Below are positions 1 through 9,240 of a stretch of 46,587 nt of DNA, piece by piece (the stretch's first letter is position 1; each line of letters opens with the position of its first letter). The position numbers and the translations under genes were made by a program. The notes under the pieces are model-generated. The model was given only the letters and a program-made list of their open reading frames with translations. It had not been told where the DNA came from and searched no databases. This DNA comes from Myxococcota bacterium (GTDB lineage Bacteria > Myxococcota > JAJVIH01), in assembly GCA_022072125.1 (NCBI GenBank), contig JAJVIH010000064.1:1-46587 (forward strand), in the 5' to 3' direction.

Positions 1-1
1 C

Positions 2-802
2 AACTCCAAGATCGCACTGATCGTGGTGGACGGCCTTGCCATGGACCAATGGCTGGTGGTCCGGGAAGCACTTGCCTCAAAACAGCCCGGGCTGCGATTC
101 CGGGAGCAGGCGGTCTTTGCCTGGATTCCTTCGCTTACCTCCGTCTCGCGCCAGGCCGCCTTTGCCGGCAAGGCTCCCATCTTTTTTCCGAACAGCATCC
201 AGACCACGGACAAGGAGCCCGCTCTCTGGGCGCAGTTCTGGGCGGATCAGGGCCTTATGCCAAACGAGGTCGTCTACATCAAGGGGCTGGGCGACGGTGG
301 TCTGGAAACCGTTTCCGAAGCGCTTTCTCATCCCAAGGCAAGAGTCGCCGGGCTGGTCGTGGACAAGGTTGACAAGATCATGCACGGGATGGAAATGGGC
401 ACCGCCGGGATGCACAACCAGGTGTGCCAGTGGGCCAAGCAGCCGTACCTGAATACACTTCTCGATCTGCTCTTGGATCGAGGCTTCCGTGTCTACCTGA
501 CCTCTGATCATGGCAACCTCGAAGCGGAAGGTTGCGGTCGTCCATCCGAAGGGGCTGTGGCGGACCTACGCGGTGAACGAGTCCGTATCTATCCCGACGC
601 GGTCCTTCGAGGCAAGGTGAAGGAACGCTTTCCAGCCGCGCTGGAATGGGGCACCGTTGGTCTCCCGGAGGACTACCTCGCCCTCCTGGCCCCTGCTCGG
701 CAGGCGTTTGTCCAAGAAAAGCAGCGCACCGTGAGCCACGGCGGCGTTTCAGTCGAGGAACTCATCGTCCCTCTGATCCAAATCGAGAGGAGGGGCGAAT
801 GA
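2..802 (+). CDS. pglZ: PglZ-type phosphatase-fold protein (5' truncated by window edge)
   Basis: The reading frame is open from base 2, so the gene starts upstream and only about 266 C-terminal residues are present. The first visible residues, KIALIVVDGLAMDQW, are the hallmark of the PglZ family of the alkaline phosphatase superfamily, whose metal-binding Asp lies in the VVDG turn. Further superfamily signatures follow: VYLTSDHGN about 160 residues later and SHGGVSVEELIVPLI near the end. PglZ proteins are core components of BREX and Pgl phage-defence systems; their biochemical role is not settled. The stop overlaps the next start (ATGA at 799-802), so the two are translationally coupled. The family is clear; the BREX subtype is inferred from neighbours. 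Confidence 0.9.
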   Translation, partial: NSKIALIVVDGLAMDQWLVVREALASKQPGLRFREQAVFAWIPSLTSVSRQAAFAGKAPIFFPNSIQTTDKEPALWAQFWADQGLMPNEVVYIKGLGDGGLETVSEALSHPKARVAGLVVDKVDKIMHGMEMGTAGMHNQVCQWAKQPYLNTLLDLLLDRGFRVYLTSDHGNLEAEGCGRPSEGAVADLRGERVRIYPDAVLRGKVKERFPAALEWGTVGLPEDYLALLAPARQAFVQEKQRTVSHGGVSVEELIVPLIQIERRGE

Positions 803-1572
803 CCAGACGGACCGACCAGATCGGATTCAGTCAGCGGGTGCGTCTGGAATGGCTTGAGCAGACGGCCAACCTGATCCTGGCAGGGAATGACAAGGCTGCG
901 GTCAACGATGCCTTGCAGGAGCTGCTGAAGGACAAGGTGTCCGTAGGCGGCCAGGCCGAGCGCGGCAATCGCGAGAAGATCATCACGATTCTCCTCAAGA
1001 CGTGGCTGACGGTTCCGAGTGAACTCGAATCGTTGCGCGTCGAAGGACTGGAACTACTCAAACGTGTTCCTCGACGCGATCATCTGGCCATCCACTGGGG
1101 GATGGTCATGGCCGTCTACCCGTTCTGGTCGGGTGTAGCCACCCAGACCGGCCGTCTTCTGAGGCTTCAGGGCTCCGCTGCCGCAGCTCATGTCCAGCGC
1201 CGGGTCCGCGAGCAATACGGCGAGCGGGAGACCGTTTCCAGAGCGGCCCGCCGCGTGCTGCGTTCGTACTTGGACTGGGGCGTGCTTCAGGAGACCGGCG
1301 CAAAGGGCATTTACTCCGCCGGGACAACGCTGGCTGTTGAGGATTCCCGACTGATCGCATGGCTGGCCGAAGCGTCCCTCCATGCCCGCGCCAACGGCTC
1401 GGCTCCGCTGAAAGATCTGATCGACAGCCCGAGCCTCTTCCCGTTCCGGATCAAGCCGGTCCACGCCGAAAGCCTCGTGGCTGCGTCATCCAGACTCGAT
1501 CTTCTCCGCCACGGGTTGGACGACGATCTCGTCATGCTGCGGAAGCAGACACCGAAGGGGGGCACACCATGA
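799..1572 (+). CDS. Unknown 257-aa protein of the PglZ-methylase operon, probable winged-helix
   Basis: This 257-residue protein starts with ATG inside the pglZ stop and ends inside the methylase start (ATGA at 1569-1572), so it is an integral operon member. I see no Walker A motif, no catalytic motif, no signal peptide and no membrane segment. The N-terminal half is charged and helical (EWLEQTANLILAG). The middle has the phrase HWGMVMAVYPFWSGV. The C-terminal part (SRAARRVLRSYLDWGVLQE, then a short beta-like GIYSAG) looks like a winged-helix DNA-binding fold. Its position suggests the small DNA-binding role that BrxA (DUF1819) plays in BREX, but I cannot show homology to BrxA. Function unknown. 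Confidence 0.85.
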   Translation: MTRRTDQIGFSQRVRLEWLEQTANLILAGNDKAAVNDALQELLKDKVSVGGQAERGNREKIITILLKTWLTVPSELESLRVEGLELLKRVPRRDHLAIHWGMVMAVYPFWSGVATQTGRLLRLQGSAAAAHVQRRVREQYGERETVSRAARRVLRSYLDWGVLQETGAKGIYSAGTTLAVEDSRLIAWLAEASLHARANGSAPLKDLIDSPSLFPFRIKPVHAESLVAASSRLDLLRHGLDDDLVMLRKQTPKGGTP

Positions 1573-3755
1573 CCCTGGCCCAGCGCGTCTCCCAGACCAA
1601 TCCGCTTTCTGGCGAACCCGGTCAGCAAACGACTTTTACCGCCTTTCCTGAAGGCACTCTGCTTGAATCGGGCAAGGTCCCCATTGCCGAGATCGCCGAG
1701 CTCGCTCTTCGTGAAGGTCAGTGCACCAATCCGATCTACCGTGTCCACCGCTGGTTTGCACGGCGTCTTGGCTCACAGTTCAGGGCTATCTTGACAGGCC
1801 TGTCCTTGAAGCCCGAGGAAGTCGGCCGGTTCTGGGACCTGTATCTCGGAGACCTGTCTCTGGATGGCGCGGTCGTACTCGATCCCTTCGTGGGCGGAGG
1901 CACCAGCCTCGTCGAAGCCGAGCGTTGTGGTGCCCGCGTGATTGGGTACGACATCGATCCGGTTGCCACATTCATCACGCGATTCGAGCTTGAAACAGCT
2001 TCTTATGATCCTTCGTCACCGGAGATTGCCGCTCTCTGCGAAATGGTGTCCGCACAGATTAGTCCTTTTCACCGGACAACCGTTCCAGGGGTAGGCGAAC
2101 GCGTGGTTCTCCATCATTTCTGGGTCGAGTGTCGAACCTGCAAAGCCTGCGGAACAACCTTTGAAATTCATCCCCATTACCAGTTGGCGTACAGCAAGGA
2201 AAAAGGTCTTCAATGGGTGTTCTGTAAAAGCTGCCATGAGGTCTCGGAGATTCCTATTGCCCGCAAGGAAATCCGATGCGGATGCGGGACTCGTACCAGG
2301 ATCGCGCAAGGAACCCTTGACCAGGGAAAGGTCAGATGCCCAGGGTGCGGTGACGTGTCGGGACTCGGCGAGCGTGGGGATGAGCCAACACCGCCTGAAT
2401 GGCGGCTCTTCGCACAGGAGTATCTTGAAACGACTCCAACGGGTGTTACCCGCCACTTCAAAGCGGCGAGTAAAGGCGACCGCATTCGTTACGGTCGGGC
2501 ACGCAGCCTTCTGGAAAATGTCGAAAAGGCAGGCCGTGGGTTCGCGCCCAGCCGGACCATTCCAGCAGACGGTCGATCCGACGGGAGGCCACTGATCCAC
2601 GGCTTCACCCGATACCGCGATCTCTTCAACGACCGCCAACTGCTCCACCTGTCATTGCTGGGCCAGGCCATCTCCAGAGTCGAGGACCCTCAGTCGCGCA
2701 AGCTTCTGGCCATTGCCTTTAGCGAGCACCTTACGACGAACTGCATGTATACGGCCTATGCGTTCGGTTATCGGCGGACCAGCCCGATGTTCTCAATCCA
2801 CGGGTACAGGCACATCACCAGGCCGGTGGAAATCAACCCATGGCTGGATGGCATTGGACGCGGCACTTTCCCAAATGTCCTCGGCAAGATCGCTAAAGCA
2901 GTGGCGTTTGCTACAGCGCCCACCAACCTGGACCCAAAGGGTGGGCGAAAACCAGCGATGATCTGTCGCCAAGCGGCCGTGAAGGAAGTCTCAACGCACC
3001 CATGGAGAGTGCTGGGAGGATCATCCCGGGCTTCGATATCCACCAAGACGTCGGAGAACCTCGAAGGGATTCCGGATGGCAGTATCGACCTCATCCTCAC
3101 TGATCCGCCGTATTTCGACAATCTGAGCTACTCAGAACTTTCCGACTTCTACCTGGCCTGGCACCAGTCACTCGGTATGGCCGAACCTCCTTACGACAAT
3201 CCGGCCATTGCAGCGCCGATTAAGGAAAACCTCGCTCTGACGGATCGCGGCGACCAGTCTATCGAAGTCTACCGGAACAGCTTGCACCGCATTTTCTGCG
3301 AGTGCCGGCGCGTGCTCAAAAGGGACGGTATTATGGTCTTCACCTATCACCACAAGTCGCCCGTGGCTTGGGGTGCTCTCGGGGACGCGCTTGTTCGTTC
3401 CGGGCTGAAGTGCGCGACCGTTTTGCCCCTGCGCGGCGAAGGTCAGGGTGGACTGCATTCCTATGACGGCACCATCAAATGGGATGCCGTGTTTGTCTGT
3501 CGTAAGGGCAGTCAGGTGCCGTCAGCGAGTTCGGACAATGCGGCGGTTCCGCGCACCGCAATCAAACAGGCCAAACAGCAGGCATCCGCATACGCCGAAG
3601 ATCTGGCTAAGACCCGACAAATCGGTTTCCGTGACCCGGATCGCCTGAACCTTGAACGCGCCATGATCGTGGCATCGGCTGTTATCGCTCCAACCCATCC
3701 CGATCTAATGCCACTCTCGGACGCTTTGAAAACGAGCTCTACTGGAGGACGCTGA
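1569..3755 (+). CDS. Zn-ribbon adenine-specific DNA methyltransferase (COG1743/DUF1156-like)
   Basis: A 728-residue predicted N6-adenine DNA methylase. Its N-terminus (IPIAEIAELALREG, then IYRVHRWFARRLGSQFRAIL) has the layout of the DUF1156/COG1743 family. The SAM-binding motif I is DPFVGGGTSLVEA from D105, and the amino-methylase catalytic motif DPPY starts at D512. Between them lie several CxxC pairs (CRTCKAC, CKSCHE, CGCG, CPGCGD) forming zinc ribbons typical of this family. A C-terminal strand with FTYHHK completes the fold. As I recall, BREX type 3 methylases (PglXI) belong to the same family. The start is the ATG overlapping the preceding stop. The likely role is host-DNA marking for the defence system; the target site cannot be read from sequence. 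Confidence 0.9.
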   Translation: MTLAQRVSQTNPLSGEPGQQTTFTAFPEGTLLESGKVPIAEIAELALREGQCTNPIYRVHRWFARRLGSQFRAILTGLSLKPEEVGRFWDLYLGDLSLDGAVVLDPFVGGGTSLVEAERCGARVIGYDIDPVATFITRFELETASYDPSSPEIAALCEMVSAQISPFHRTTVPGVGERVVLHHFWVECRTCKACGTTFEIHPHYQLAYSKEKGLQWVFCKSCHEVSEIPIARKEIRCGCGTRTRIAQGTLDQGKVRCPGCGDVSGLGERGDEPTPPEWRLFAQEYLETTPTGVTRHFKAASKGDRIRYGRARSLLENVEKAGRGFAPSRTIPADGRSDGRPLIHGFTRYRDLFNDRQLLHLSLLGQAISRVEDPQSRKLLAIAFSEHLTTNCMYTAYAFGYRRTSPMFSIHGYRHITRPVEINPWLDGIGRGTFPNVLGKIAKAVAFATAPTNLDPKGGRKPAMICRQAAVKEVSTHPWRVLGGSSRASISTKTSENLEGIPDGSIDLILTDPPYFDNLSYSELSDFYLAWHQSLGMAEPPYDNPAIAAPIKENLALTDRGDQSIEVYRNSLHRIFCECRRVLKRDGIMVFTYHHKSPVAWGALGDALVRSGLKCATVLPLRGEGQGGLHSYDGTIKWDAVFVCRKGSQVPSASSDNAAVPRTAIKQAKQQASAYAEDLAKTRQIGFRDPDRLNLERAMIVASAVIAPTHPDLMPLSDALKTSSTGGR

Positions 3756-3758
3756 CAG

Positions 3759-6700
3759 ATGCCACAGGTTGGAAAAGAGGCCCTATCGCAATTCATTAGA
3801 ACCGAATGTCTTCGTCTGCTCAGGCTGAACCTGAGCCCTGATGCCCAGGCTTTCCAACAAGAAAGAACGGCCGCTGGCATGCCACCCGTACAGCCCCCCC
3901 GTCCTGGCCTTGAATACCTGGCCCAAGCCGGTGAGGAATGGCAGGCGGAGAAGATCGCGGACCTCTCGGACACCTTCGGCACCGCCGTTGTCATCGGCGA
4001 CCGCTACACGAATCAGGTGGGCCAGGAACGATTTCGGGAGATCGAACTTGTCAATCACCTGACCACTGCTCCGCAGGGCTCCTTCCTTGTTGAATCCCAG
4101 TTTGACGTTGGACCTGCTTTCGAGGGCGCACTGGGGATCGCAGGATACAGGCAGAACTATGGCTTGAATTATTCCCGGCTACGGCCCGACCTAATTGAAG
4201 TACTGCCACCCACTTCGAACATCGACCGGTATGTCACACCAGCCGGCGCGGTACTGTGGCTGGCCGCTGACGACCATCGGATCAAACTCCGGGTCATCGA
4301 CATCAAACTCACGGCTGAACCATCTCCTTCATATTTCGCGGAAGTCACCTATTACTCCATGGCCTTGGCTGGATGGCTCGCTGATCAGGGCTTGGACAAT
4401 CGCTATGTGGTCGTTCCGGATGCCGCAATCTGGCCTGGTTCGCACGATGCCTCATGCTTGGTGCGGACTTGCCGGGAGATCGAGGATCAAGGAGGCACTC
4501 CGACTTACGTGCAGATGTGGGATGCGATGCAGGAAGACCTCGAGGCAGTACCCTTCGAGGTGTTCGTCGGGAGAGTCAAGCACTTCTTCATGGCCGATCT
4601 TCCCAGGGCTTTCGCATGTCCCTGGCAGCAACACCCCTGGCACGTGGACAACAGGTGCAAGGGATGTGATTACCTTGGCTACCCGTGGATTGATCGAAAC
4701 GGCCAGCCGACTGCTGATCCTCTTCACTGCATGCCGACTGCTGCTCAGACCGACCATCTCAGCAGAGTCGCGTTCATTTCTCGTGGGGCTTCCGCCGCCC
4801 TGAGTGACCAAGGGATATCGGATGTGTCGGCGTTGGCGCAGCTTCAACCGAACTCCACCATTTTCAATGCACACTACTCACTCAGAGCGACACGCAATGT
4901 CGTAGCGGGCAGAGCGACATCCCTTCAAGCCCAGCAATCGGCGATACCGCCACAGAGCGGCACCTCCGGGGTCATGCCCAAATATGCAGACCTACACATT
5001 TACCTTTCGGTCGATTTTGACCTCGGCAGTGCCATCACGTTCTCCTTGGGTGTGAAGGGCTTTTGGGTCGAGCCCCAGCCGTTTGGATATGTTGGCCAGA
5101 GAGCCAACCATCCCTATGGACCGCATACGCACGTGATCGACCAGAAGGACCTGCCCGTTGAGCGCCGGGAACTCTTGGCGTTCCTGAACAACATCAACGC
5201 AATCTTGACGGATGCCCGAAACCGCAACGCGGACACGACGGTCCAGTTCTATATCTGGGATTCAGTCCAGTACAAGCATCTCACGCGGATCATCGGCCGC
5301 CATTTGCAGGCAATCCTCGCCGACCAAACAATCCAACATCTCGCCTGGCTGTTTCCGCCAGAGGAGCTGTTGCCCAACGCTGCCATGGAAACGCGGAGGT
5401 CGCCGATCACCATTGTTCGCGAGGTCGTGCGGACTTTGCTCGCGGCCCCGATTCCTCATTATTACACGCTCTTTCATACGGCCCGTGTTTACCACCAGGC
5501 GTCTTTGCCCCAGCAGGTGGCGGCGTTCTCGGTACACCCGCTGTTTGAAGACACGCTGAGCGACCAGATTCCGAGTGAACGGGCCCATGAAATCTGGGCG
5601 CGGGTGACACGGCCAAGATCATGGTCTGACCAACTTGTGACCCTGCGTGAAACCGTGACAAAGCAACTCGGCGCTCTCGAGGCAATCACCAGGCGACTCG
5701 AAGAGGATCTTCGGACCACCCTCCAGCAGATTGCTCCGCAAATCCGCATAGAGCCGCCTCAACGACAATCGGGAATCAGTTTTGACGGGCAGTTGTGGTA
5801 TGGATTCGCGCGACTCAACGCAGCCCTTGGCGAACTGGAGGTTCACCAAATCAGGGCCATGCCACCAGAGGAGCGTGAGGCCAGGTATCGCAGCGCACGA
5901 CTGACGCGTCGTCTTACCGGTGCTGCAGAGACGGCAGCGCTGGCCCAGTTGGGGATCGCGCAACGTCCGAGGATGCGGGTCTACGAGATGATGCCGGAGT
6001 CAAAAGAAGTGAAGGCGCGCGAGGGGGATTTCAGCTTTGCCCTGGTTCCCGAGAACATGCCCGGCCTTCTTGACAGGTCGCTCCAAGTGGTAACACAGGG
6101 AACTCCATTGGAACCGCCCAATGGGTCCGGATGGCGAACTTACATGGAGACCGCAACAGGGGTCCGAATTGTTGCTATCGACCGCGACGCTGGCCTGATC
6201 GCTGTCCTTCCCAACAACCGCTATCCAACGATGCTTGACGATCTGGAGCAACAAGGACTGGCGGATTTCAGTCAAGACGTTGTTCTCGATCCTGTGTGGG
6301 TCGACACCTTCACAAAGAAGTTGCGAGAGACATTGCATGCCATCGGCAATCCTCCGAATGCTCGGAACAACGCCCTTGTGCGTAGGGCGGTGGGACTGAC
6401 CACAAGGCGCAGTGGCCGGCAGACTCCTGGAAGCCCTGCAGCAGACCTATTGTGGTCCGGCAACACTCTGGCGAACACGGCTGTTGCCAGAAACCTGCCA
6501 GGGATCAGGCAGCAACTTGAGCAAAATGGAATATCCCTCAATCAGTCTCAGTGGGCGGCGTGGGAGGCATCGCTTAGCCACCGTCTTCAAATCGTTTGGG
6601 GTCCTCCTGGAACAGGGAAGAGCCGGACACTCCGAGCGGTGGTGGTCGGCGCGGTTGTTGATGCGGTGCAGCGCAACATCCCTTTGCGCCTTCTGGTCTG

Positions 6701-8048
6701 TGCTCCCACGTACAACGCTCTCGACAACGTCCTGTTCGAATCGGTGGCTGACATCAGTCAGATGGTCCAGCATCCCGATCTGCAATGTGTGCGCCTCCGC
6801 TCCAGTTACCGGCCAATCGACCAGAACGTTCCTGCAGGTCTCGACCTGGAACTGAACAAATGGGATCCCACTATTGCGGTACAGCAGCTACGGCAGCGCC
6901 TGGTAAATGGCACGGGCATCACGGTGGTGGGTGCTACCCCGGAGCAGACGCACAACCTTCTGGTGACTGGAAACGCCGCCGCCCGTCAGGAATTCTTCGA
7001 TTGCATCATTCTCGATGAAGCGTCGCAGGTGGATGTTGCCCATTCGATCCTTCCGTTTGCGTCTCTGGCAGCAGATGGAGTCGTTGTGGTCGCAGGCGAT
7101 CCAAAGCAATTGCCACCAATCCACCAAGCGAAAGCGCCAGTCGGTCTCGAAGCGATGGTTGGCTCGGTCTACAGCTTTTTTGAACAGCTCCACCAAGTGC
7201 AGCCCGCCATCCTGGAAGAGAATTATCGCTCGAGTCGCGTGATCGTCGAGTTGGCCCACGAAGCTGGCTACGACAGGGCGCTCACGAGTTATTCGCCCGA
7301 TATGCGGACTGATATCATTACACCTTTTCCGACCGTTCAGGCTCCCGCTGGATGGCCACAGACACTCTTCTGGACGCCAGAATGGGCATCGCTGCTTGAT
7401 CCTGACGCTCCAGTCAGTTGCTTTGTCTATCCCGAGGGCCGCAGCAGTCAATGGAATCCTTTTGAGGCGGATTCGGTGGCGGCCCTGGCCTTGCTGCTGT
7501 ATGGCCGCCTTGGCAACCGGCTCCTAAATGAAAGAGCCCCAGCGTCTGGTGCCGTGATAGCCGCTTCGCACACCCCATACACGATGGATGAGTTCTGGCG
7601 CAGTGGGATTGGCATCGTTACCCCACATCGGGCTCAACAGGCATTGATCGTCGCGAGGCTCCAGCAGGTGTTCGGGCCATTAGGCGCTTCGAATCAACTT
7701 ATCCGGGACGCTGTGGACACGGTCGAGCGGTTTCAAGGGCAGCAGCGTGATGTAATCATCGCCTCCTTTGCCCTGGGTGACCAGGATGCCATTCAGGACG
7801 AGGACGAATTCCTGATGAGCCTTAATCGGTTCAATGTGATGACATCACGCGCCAGAGCAAAACTGATCACCCTGGTGACGCAAGAGGTGGTGAACCATCT
7901 CTCCGGAGAACTGGACATCCTCCGTCAGAGTCGCCTGCGTAAGGTGTATGTCGAATCGTTCTGCAGTAATTCTCGGCCAATGACCTTGGGCCATATCTCG
8001 GCGAATGCCGTCCTCCAGGTGGATGGGATGTTCAAGTGGAGGCAGTGA
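3759..8048 (+). CDS. RecB-like nuclease / RNase H-like / SF1 helicase fusion protein
   Basis: A 1429-residue protein with a GGAGGA ribosome site at 3744-3749. The N-terminal domain resembles RecB/Cas4-type PD-(D/E)XK nucleases: D144 in RPDLIE, D181-I-K183 in VIDIKLT, followed by YYSMALAGWL. Cysteines C287, C300, C303 and C324 are spaced like the iron-sulfur clusters of Dna2/Cas4/AddB nucleases. The middle (about 410-620, HIYLSVDFD and FYIWDSVQYKHL) resembles the RNase H-like domain found in TM0106-type nucleases but lacks most acidic residues. The C-terminal half is an SF1B (Upf1/Dna2-like) helicase: Walker A GPPGTGKS at 948-955, DEAS at 1086-1089, GDPKQLPPI, and VERFQGQQRDVIIAS plus NVMTSRAR near the end. 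It probably unwinds and cuts DNA for the defence operon. Confidence 0.9.
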   Translation: MPQVGKEALSQFIRTECLRLLRLNLSPDAQAFQQERTAAGMPPVQPPRPGLEYLAQAGEEWQAEKIADLSDTFGTAVVIGDRYTNQVGQERFREIELVNHLTTAPQGSFLVESQFDVGPAFEGALGIAGYRQNYGLNYSRLRPDLIEVLPPTSNIDRYVTPAGAVLWLAADDHRIKLRVIDIKLTAEPSPSYFAEVTYYSMALAGWLADQGLDNRYVVVPDAAIWPGSHDASCLVRTCREIEDQGGTPTYVQMWDAMQEDLEAVPFEVFVGRVKHFFMADLPRAFACPWQQHPWHVDNRCKGCDYLGYPWIDRNGQPTADPLHCMPTAAQTDHLSRVAFISRGASAALSDQGISDVSALAQLQPNSTIFNAHYSLRATRNVVAGRATSLQAQQSAIPPQSGTSGVMPKYADLHIYLSVDFDLGSAITFSLGVKGFWVEPQPFGYVGQRANHPYGPHTHVIDQKDLPVERRELLAFLNNINAILTDARNRNADTTVQFYIWDSVQYKHLTRIIGRHLQAILADQTIQHLAWLFPPEELLPNAAMETRRSPITIVREVVRTLLAAPIPHYYTLFHTARVYHQASLPQQVAAFSVHPLFEDTLSDQIPSERAHEIWARVTRPRSWSDQLVTLRETVTKQLGALEAITRRLEEDLRTTLQQIAPQIRIEPPQRQSGISFDGQLWYGFARLNAALGELEVHQIRAMPPEEREARYRSARLTRRLTGAAETAALAQLGIAQRPRMRVYEMMPESKEVKAREGDFSFALVPENMPGLLDRSLQVVTQGTPLEPPNGSGWRTYMETATGVRIVAIDRDAGLIAVLPNNRYPTMLDDLEQQGLADFSQDVVLDPVWVDTFTKKLRETLHAIGNPPNARNNALVRRAVGLTTRRSGRQTPGSPAADLLWSGNTLANTAVARNLPGIRQQLEQNGISLNQSQWAAWEASLSHRLQIVWGPPGTGKSRTLRAVVVGAVVDAVQRNIPLRLLVCAPTYNALDNVLFESVADISQMVQHPDLQCVRLRSSYRPIDQNVPAGLDLELNKWDPTIAVQQLRQRLVNGTGITVVGATPEQTHNLLVTGNAAARQEFFDCIILDEASQVDVAHSILPFASLAADGVVVVAGDPKQLPPIHQAKAPVGLEAMVGSVYSFFEQLHQVQPAILEENYRSSRVIVELAHEAGYDRALTSYSPDMRTDIITPFPTVQAPAGWPQTLFWTPEWASLLDPDAPVSCFVYPEGRSSQWNPFEADSVAALALLLYGRLGNRLLNERAPASGAVIAASHTPYTMDEFWRSGIGIVTPHRAQQALIVARLQQVFGPLGASNQLIRDAVDTVERFQGQQRDVIIASFALGDQDAIQDEDEFLMSLNRFNVMTSRARAKLITLVTQEVVNHLSGELDILRQSRLRKVYVESFCSNSRPMTLGHISANAVLQVDGMFKWRQ

Positions 8049-8172
8049 GAATGGTGCCTTCAAGGCTCCTTGAGTCTGACAATACCGGTAAGCCAGGGCG
8101 GGGGCATATTGCCCTGTCATCTGCAGCATCCTGGTCCGGAGTGCAAGAGCCGATGGATTTCCGGAGGTGGCA

Positions 8173-9039
8173 ATGAGTTTCTCAAAAGAAGTCGTTGATG
8201 CGGCACTCGTTGCCTCGGGACGCTGCTGTTGCATCTGCCACAAGTTCTGTGGCGTCAGGATCGAGACACACCACATTCGGCCTGTTTCAAAAGGGGGAGA
8301 CGATACCTTCGAGAACTGCATTCCCCTCTGTTTTGATTGCCACGCGGAGGTTGAACACTACAACGATCAGCATCCAAGAGGACGTAAGTTTTCCGAGAGC
8401 GAACTCCGGAAGCATCGTGACACATGGTTCTCGAAAGTCGAAGAGATGAATACGCTCACGCCGCCTCCCAGCGATTCGCCCCAGGTCATTCAGGCGGTTT
8501 CAGGAAATGGCAACATGGTTGCCGGGCGCGATTTGAACATTCGCACCGAACGGGTGGTCCGCAAGACGGTTGTTCAGACCGATCCGGGCGGCAAGCACAT
8601 TTCAAACACGACGGCCCGCAAAATCCAGGACCTGGTGAAGGATTATATCGATATCCACACGACGGCGGGCAAAGACACACAGCGAGCTGCGCAACGGATT
8701 TGGAGCAGCTTGAAAAACGAATTCAACGTGACCAGCTACAAGGAGATTCCCGCCCAGGATTCCGACCGTGCGATTCAGTGGCTTCAGGCTCAGGTCGCGA
8801 TGGCAAGACCCAAAATCCGCCGGAAAGCCCCTGGTAAATGGAAGGAGAGTCTATACAAGCCCATCTACGCACGCGCGGGCGAGCTTGGGATTTCCAAAGA
8901 CGACCTCTATCTGCTGGCGCAAGAGCGATTGGCCCTCAAGAAACCGATCCGATCCCTGAAGGAACTGACGCAGCGCGATCTTCAGCGGCTTCACCATGTT
9001 ATGATCTATGAAGTCAAGAAGTCCGGGAGCAAGCCATGA
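8173..9039 (+). CDS. HNH endonuclease domain protein with GRDLNI motif and helical C-terminal domain
   Basis: A 288-residue protein; the ATG at 8173 has GGAGG at 8163-8167, so I prefer it to the GTG six bases upstream. Residues about 15-60 form an HNH nuclease: a CCCICHKFC zinc knuckle, then ETHHIRPVSKGG, ENCIPLCFDCH. A linker contains GNGNMVAGRDLNI, a short motif I have seen in many bacterial conflict proteins of unresolved role. The C-terminal part (KEIPAQDSDRAIQWLQAQV) resembles the ORF6C domain of phage antirepressors, weakly. It lies 124 bp after the helicase on the same strand and may be a separately promoted accessory nuclease of the defence island. Missing membrane segments and signal peptide indicate a cytoplasmic protein. 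Confidence 0.82.
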   Translation: MSFSKEVVDAALVASGRCCCICHKFCGVRIETHHIRPVSKGGDDTFENCIPLCFDCHAEVEHYNDQHPRGRKFSESELRKHRDTWFSKVEEMNTLTPPPSDSPQVIQAVSGNGNMVAGRDLNIRTERVVRKTVVQTDPGGKHISNTTARKIQDLVKDYIDIHTTAGKDTQRAAQRIWSSLKNEFNVTSYKEIPAQDSDRAIQWLQAQVAMARPKIRRKAPGKWKESLYKPIYARAGELGISKDDLYLLAQERLALKKPIRSLKELTQRDLQRLHHVMIYEVKKSGSKP

Positions 9040-9203
9040 AATCTGGTGGTTGTCAGGCAGAGGGATGAAATCGAGGTCAACACCGCTTCCGGCCTACCGG
9101 AACGGCATGCTCTTTGATAACTCGTTGAATGATAAGCGCTTTCGGATTGACATCCGAACGGAGAACGGTTATGAAGAGGGTTGCACACGGGGAGCCATTT
9201 CTT

Positions 9204-9228
9204 CCTCGCTGCGAACTTCGCAGCGAGG
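9204..9228. repeat. Near-perfect 25-bp palindrome
   Basis: CCTCGCTGCGAA at 9204-9215 is exactly complementary to 9217-9228, with one central base. As RNA it would form a very tight hairpin just before the terminator at 9241. It could also be a protein-binding site. Confidence 0.75.
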
Positions 9229-9240
9229 GCCAGTTAACGG

